Shown here: in pieces, positions 5,683 through 8,334 of the stretch
Position numbering within the stretch: the first letter of the stretch is position 1
How the letters are laid out: every line of letters begins with the position of its first letter
Origin: Vampirovibrionales bacterium
GTDB taxonomy: Bacteria; Cyanobacteriota; Vampirovibrionia; Vampirovibrionales; JAGQHJ01
DNA length: 8,334 nt
Assembly (NCBI GenBank): GCA_025451145.1
Contig: JANWKX010000114.1
Coordinates: 1-8,334, forward strand
Direction of reading: 5' to 3'
Notes under the pieces: model-generated
The model's input: the letters and a program-made list of their open reading frames with translations, nothing else
What the model was told of the DNA's origin: nothing
The model's database searches: none
Program-made: the position numbers and the translations under genes

Positions 5683-6198
5683 TTACTTTCTAAACAAAAG
5701 GGAAGGGACTTTGGTAAAAAGTGCCGTATGGAAGGCTGTTTCAATGTATGCCGTCGTCGCTAGGTCACTATCATCCGCTGCATAGTTGCTAAAGATGTTT
5801 GCCACCCCGGCAGTATGCTCAGGAACTTTGGGCAGGGTATCCATGGCCCGTCCTTGCGCATCAGCAGGACAAATCTGAAGTTCGATATGGTTTTTGTAAG
5901 TATTGGATGAGCGGGTGTTAAACTCCACAAAATATCGTCCGCCACCCACTCGTGGATCCCAATCAAATGACCAATCCCCGGTCCCTAAAACGGGATCATT
6001 CTCAACGGGAAGGGTCAATTCTCGATTTTTCGATGCCGCATTATGCCACAGCTTGAGCAGGTCCATGTATTCAGGATCGATTTGGAAATTGCCATGGCGC
6101 TCCTCATAAGATTTCGCCATAAACTTCCCTGAGAATGACACTTGATGAGCCCTGTTTTGAGGCCTTGGTAAAACATTGGGTCTAAAGGTAATTTGCAT
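5683..6198 (-). CDS. Unrecognised 171-aa protein
   Basis: I do not recognise this protein. The reading frame is well supported: AGGAG (6210-6214 on the minus strand) lies eleven bases before the ATG at 6198, and the composition is that of a soluble globular protein. There is no signal peptide or membrane segment. The N-terminus (about 1-28) is basic and Pro/Asn/Gln-rich and ends in QVSFSGKF. The centre has an acidic, aromatic stretch GDWSFDWDPRVGGGRYFVEF (74-93) that may form beta-strands. The C-terminal part (about 120-171) reads as helical. The single Cys is at 110. It is transcribed toward the XRE gene. Nothing in the neighbourhood points to a function. An opposite-strand frame overlaps it but lacks a ribosome binding site. 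Confidence 0.7.
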   Translation of the reverse strand: MQITFRPNVLPRPQNRAHQVSFSGKFMAKSYEERHGNFQIDPEYMDLLKLWHNAASKNRELTLPVENDPVLGTGDWSFDWDPRVGGGRYFVEFNTRSSNTYKNHIELQICPADAQGRAMDTLPKVPEHTAGVANIFSNYAADDSDLATTAYIETAFHTALFTKVPSLLFRK

Positions 6199-6238
6199 TG
6201 GTTAAAAATCTCCTGCACTAAAACGGTATCAATAAATG

Positions 6239-6253
6239 ACAAGGTAAACTTGT
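6239..6253. repeat. Short palindrome upstream of the 171-aa gene
   Basis: ACAAG (6239-6243) and CTTGT (6249-6253) are perfect 5-bp arms around GTAAA. The site is 41-55 bp upstream of the start codon at 6198, where a promoter or operator would be expected. The arms are short and chance is a real possibility. Confidence 0.2.
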
Positions 6254-6300
6254 TGTTCCCTTAAGAAACCAACCCATAATGAAAAATTGCGCATGAAGTT

Positions 6301-6377
6301 TTAACCCAGTAGTGGATTACCATTTCAGGCGAAAGATATAACTGCACGAAAAGCGCAGTTATAGATTAAAGGGTTAA
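6301..6377. repeat. Nested inverted repeats: possible structured RNA or compound operator
   Basis: An outer pair TTAACCC (6301-6307) / GGGTTAA (6371-6377) encloses an inner perfect 9-bp stem TATAACTGC (6337-6345) / GCAGTTATA (6355-6363) with a 9-base loop. Two more G-U pairs can extend the outer stem. Neither strand has a strong T tract afterwards, so a terminator is unlikely. It lies between the divergent 171-aa and 102-aa genes and upstream of the candidate promoter at 6430-6457, so it would not be in that gene's leader. Confidence 0.4.
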
Positions 6378-6429
6378 GGAATGTAAAAAGATTAAGAGGG
6401 AAATTTGCAATTATTGAGCTTTAGCGAAC

Positions 6430-6457
6430 TTTACAGCAATATGGCTCATTGTTTAAT
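6430..6457 (+). promoter_or_regulatory. Promoter of the 102-aa gene
   Basis: TTTACA (6430-6435) and TTTAAT (6452-6457) each match the sigma-70 consensus at five of six bases and are 16 bp apart. The predicted start near 6464 leaves a 17-base leader that contains the ribosome binding site TGGAG (6468-6472). Confidence 0.5.
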
Positions 6458-6480
6458 AAGAAGATTATGGAGATATAAAA

Positions 6481-6789
6481 ATGGGATCTGTTTCTAATAT
6501 TCGTTTTGCTTCAATACACCTTACCCAATTAAAGCGTGGCGCAATTGTGAGTAGAAAAAACCGCCTTGATGAGGATAAGCCTGAGTATTTAAGGGTTGAA
6601 GGTGCTCCAACAGACTATACACCTTGGAGATCGCCCAATAGCCACGGTGGTGTGGCTTATGTTATCACATCAGCTATCAATGGACCAGATGCTAATGGTC
6701 CAAATAAAACACGGGAACGAAAAATTGAAGTTGACGAAAGGGGTATTGCTGACGATTGGGACTTGATATTATCTCCTCTTCAGGAATAA
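6481..6789 (+). CDS. Unrecognised 102-aa protein
   Basis: I do not recognise this protein. The start is well supported: TGGAG eight bases before the ATG and a promoter-like pair just upstream. The product is soluble and highly charged, without Cys, signal peptide or membrane segment. Residues 1-40 contain NIRFASIHLTQLKRG and a basic/acidic patch (SRKNRLDEDKPEYL). Residues 46-62 contain YTPWRSPNSHGGVAYVI, which reads as a loop entering a beta-strand. A polar stretch (GPDANGPNKTRERK, 68-81) precedes an acidic end (EVDERGIADDWDLILSP). It stands alone, with spacers of about 280 bp on both sides that carry nested inverted repeats. It may be a small structural or regulatory protein, or a lineage-specific orphan. 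Confidence 0.65.
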   Translation: MGSVSNIRFASIHLTQLKRGAIVSRKNRLDEDKPEYLRVEGAPTDYTPWRSPNSHGGVAYVITSAINGPDANGPNKTRERKIEVDERGIADDWDLILSPLQE

Positions 6790-6850
6790 TTCTGTGTGAT
6801 AACGAATTTCCCCCTATCAGTCTTTGGAACGGCAATGTTAACCTTCCAAA

Positions 6851-6940
6851 AGGGTCTGCTTGAGTGATTTTCTGAATGATGATTACAAAGTCTTAAGTAT
6901 CCTTTAAGTCTTCAGAATCCGAATTAGTGAGTAAGACCCT
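6851..6940. repeat. Triple nested inverted repeats downstream of the 102-aa gene
   Basis: Three pairs nest in order: AGGGTCT (6851-6857) / AGACCCT (6934-6940), TTCTGAA (6870-6876) / TTCAGAA (6911-6917), and CTTAA (6892-6896) / TTAAG (6904-6908) with a 7-base loop. Transcribed, this could fold into an interrupted stem about 90 bases long. No T tract follows, so it is not a typical terminator. The 7-bp outer stem and 90-base length recall a tRNA, but no D arm, anticodon arm or T arm can be placed. Confidence 0.4.
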
Positions 6941-7002
6941 GTATTTGGACTGAAATATTACAATCTAATTTAAACACTGTATTCATAATAAAATAAAAAC
7001 AA

Positions 7003-7008
7003 TATAAT
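7003..7008 (+). promoter_or_regulatory. -10 box for the 72-aa gene
   Basis: TATAAT is perfect and lies in a very AT-rich stretch (6961-7020). The best -35, TATTCA (6980-6985), is 17 bp upstream and matches only three of six positions. A leader of about 50 bases would precede the ATG at 7064. Confidence 0.4.
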
Positions 7009-7063
7009 CTGAATTTATGACTTCTTTTTGGTAATCAGTAACATAGAAGGGACAGGGTGCCGG

Positions 7064-7282
7064 ATGCAAACAAATCCGATTTTTGGGCAACGGAAAGTAA
7101 ATGAAGATACCAACGAAACACTCATCTATAAAGTCATCGATGCCAATCAATATGTCGTTCAAGCAGAAGGTCATGCCACTCAATTTATCTCGTATGAAGA
7201 TGCCGAGCGTTATGCCAGGAACATCTCCGGTGTCTCCAAGGAGCATATTTTTGAAATCAAGACCATAAAAACCATTCTTTAA
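7064..7282 (+). CDS. Unrecognised 72-aa protein
   Basis: I do not recognise this protein. I start it at the ATG at 7064 because AGGG (7054-7057) lies six bases before it, with GAAGGGA slightly further up; a TTG at 7028 would add twelve residues and has no ribosome binding site. The product (MQTNPIFGQRKVNEDT...) is soluble. Residues 17-40 read as beta-strands (ETLIYKVIDANQYVVQAEGHATQFI), then a helix SYEDAERYARNISG (about 41-54), then a strand HIFEIKTIKTI, so an alpha/beta mini-domain is likely. There is no Cys, signal peptide or membrane segment. It converges on the acyltransferase gene, 50 bp away. The perfect -10 box upstream and codon pattern favour a real gene, but its function is unknown. 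Confidence 0.6.
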   Translation: MQTNPIFGQRKVNEDTNETLIYKVIDANQYVVQAEGHATQFISYEDAERYARNISGVSKEHIFEIKTIKTIL

Positions 7283-7303
7283 ATTACCACCCAAGTGTTG
7301 ATA

Positions 7304-7327
7304 CAGGCCTGATAATCTTGAAGCCTG
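7304..7327. terminator. Weak hairpin between convergent genes
   Basis: CAGGC (7304-7308) and GCCTG (7323-7327) pair around a 14-base loop in the gap between two convergent genes. The stem is short and no T tract follows on either strand, so termination here is only suggested by position. Confidence 0.2.
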
Positions 7328-7332
7328 GGATG

Positions 7333-8334
7333 CTATTGAGGTGAAATCGCCAAGGGGCTGGTGGAAACATCCGGCAAATACTGTCTTAAGATATTTCTCA
7401 AGGCTTTTCGGCTGGGAACTTCTACCGCCTGGTAAATCACATGGGCAATAAGATAAACACTGATGATAAAGCCTATCAGCATGAGGCCATCTAGAAGGGG
7501 CGATCGATACTGGAGATAATGGCTCCATGATAACCCTTGCTTAAAGAGGGTCATCATGAGGTTATGAACCATGTAAATCGAGAAAGATCGCTCGCCGAGG
7601 GCCAGGATCCATCGATTGGTTAGGGCTGTCCTCAGAAATCCTTGGGCATGACATAATGAATAGACCAACATGACCTCACCCAGAACAACCGCCAGATCAG
7701 GCAGGCGAAGAAACAGCCCTGCTAAAATGATAATTAATATGGGACAAGAGAGACCATCCCAAGCAAAGGCTTTTGGGGCAGCGTGTTTAAAGACATTAAA
7801 CAGACAGCAACCCATTGTAAATTCGGTAAAAACCCGAATCAAGACATGATGAAAGGACCAATTGAGGGCGCCATCACCCACAAAATAAAAAGCCCCCGTC
7901 AGCGAAAGCATGAGGATGACTATTACTCCAAGACTTTGCGATGGCTTAGCGAGTCTACTGAGAGCTAGTGTTATCAACGGAAACACCAAGTAAGCAAACC
8001 ATTCCGCACTGATTGACCAGGAAGGGGCGTTCCACGAATCCATATCGGCAAATCCCCAGGCATGGAGCAAGAAAATATTCAGAATAAAGTTGTTTCCAGA
8101 GAAGGCTTTGGGATGATCCGGGGGAATATGAAGAATCCAGGTGGTCATCATCAAAAATACCGCATAAATTGCGAGCATCAGCAGATGAACCGGCATGATT
8201 CTGGCCAAGCGCAACCCCAGAAATCGTAAGGTGGTTGGCCCATTCAAACTGAGAAATTCCGATTGATGAACGTAGGAAATCACAAAGCCACTCAGGATAA
8301 AGAACAAATCAACGGCTAAGTAACCTTTTGATAC
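7333..8334 (-). CDS. Acyltransferase-3 (OafA/YrhL) family membrane protein, N-terminus cut by the window edge
   Basis: The visible 333 residues run from the right edge to a TAG at 7333-7335. The first residues are VSKGYLAVDLFFILSGFVIS, the classic segment after the first membrane helix in this family, so about 40-50 residues including the conserved Arg and His motif of helix 1 lie outside the window. Other family marks are RLARIMPVHL, NAPSWSISAEWFAYLVFPL and LGERSFSIYMVHN, and a closing EVPSRK. About ten hydrophobic segments are present, as expected of an inner-membrane protein that moves acyl groups (often acetyl) to surface sugars, lipopolysaccharide O-antigen, peptidoglycan or other envelope molecules. 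The substrate cannot be told from sequence. No glycan biosynthesis gene is visible next to it. The last 15 residues are a short polar tail. An internal Met at 8307 is not the start, because the conserved sequence continues upstream of it. Confidence 0.93.
   Translation of the reverse strand, partial: VSKGYLAVDLFFILSGFVISYVHQSEFLSLNGPTTLRFLGLRLARIMPVHLLMLAIYAVFLMMTTWILHIPPDHPKAFSGNNFILNIFLLHAWGFADMDSWNAPSWSISAEWFAYLVFPLITLALSRLAKPSQSLGVIVILMLSLTGAFYFVGDGALNWSFHHVLIRVFTEFTMGCCLFNVFKHAAPKAFAWDGLSCPILIIILAGLFLRLPDLAVVLGEVMLVYSLCHAQGFLRTALTNRWILALGERSFSIYMVHNLMMTLFKQGLSWSHYLQYRSPLLDGLMLIGFIISVYLIAHVIYQAVEVPSRKALRNILRQYLPDVSTSPLAISPQ

Noticed and set aside
6441..6497. Short upstream ORF of 18 codons overlapping the start of the 102-aa gene
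   Set aside because: It has no ribosome binding site, most of its upstream part would precede the predicted transcription start, and it has no recognisable peptide feature.
6851..6940. Possible tRNA gene (7-bp outer stem, 90 bases)
   Set aside because: No TTCRA-type T loop, D arm or anticodon stem can be placed, and the five bases inside the 3' stem do not pair with any suitable partner.
6983..7528. 181-codon minus-strand ORF spanning the 72-aa gene and the acyltransferase end
   Set aside because: It overlaps the conserved acyltransferase C-terminus in another frame and the 72-aa gene in antisense, and shows no domain or start signal.
1..8334. CRISPR array, insertion sequence or prophage genes
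   Set aside because: No regularly spaced repeats, no transposase or integrase motifs and no phage structural genes were found; the repeats present are short and isolated.

Overview
This is an 8.3 kb piece of a moderately AT-rich bacterial chromosome with AT-rich spacers between genes. My best guess for the source is a non-photosynthetic relative of cyanobacteria (Vampirovibrionia, 'Melainabacteria'). The main support is the NarL-type response regulator, whose DNA-binding end (SNPEIADRL, TAKAHVHSILQKL, VDDRTQAAVLAMRQGY) has the wording I associate with cyanobacterial and melainabacterial regulators. Weaker support is a group of small orphan proteins with short polar N-termini followed by a Phe-containing motif. 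This placement is an inference; no rRNA, tRNA or marker gene is present to test it.

Layout, left to right. (1) At 1-152 on the minus strand is the start of an exported protein, with a TTG start, a strong ribosome binding site and a clear signal peptide. A 393-bp AT-rich spacer upstream of it holds several inverted repeats and a ladder of TTAA-type boxes. (2) At 546-1613, minus strand, is a two-part protein: a Ser/Gly/Met-rich low-complexity head and a C-terminal papain-like (C39-like) cysteine-peptidase domain. (3) At 1858-2574, plus strand, is an orphan NarL/FixJ response regulator. (4) At 2758-5341 is a tight plus-strand operon for a 2-oxoacid (probably 2-oxoglutarate):ferredoxin oxidoreductase, alpha-beta-gamma (korABC), with no delta ferredoxin subunit. 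(5) At 5446-5661 is a small XRE/Cro-type repressor whose -10 box sits inside a perfect inverted repeat. (6) At 5683-7282 are three small unrecognised genes (171, 102 and 72 aa) in AT-rich DNA, with two spacers that contain nested inverted repeats. (7) At 7333-8334, minus strand and cut by the window end, is a membrane acyltransferase of the acyltransferase-3 (OafA/YrhL) family.

How the genes work together. Only korABC is an evident functional unit: it oxidatively decarboxylates a 2-oxoacid with CoA and passes electrons to a ferredoxin encoded elsewhere. The response regulator lies just upstream on the same strand, but separate promoter-like sequences suggest it is transcribed on its own. Control of kor by this regulator is possible and unproven. 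The XRE gene looks self-regulated. I see no insertion sequence, CRISPR array, tRNA, rRNA or phage structural gene. The parts least explained are the cysteine-peptidase gene with flanking direct repeats, the XRE operator, and the nested inverted-repeat spacers around the 102-aa orphan gene.
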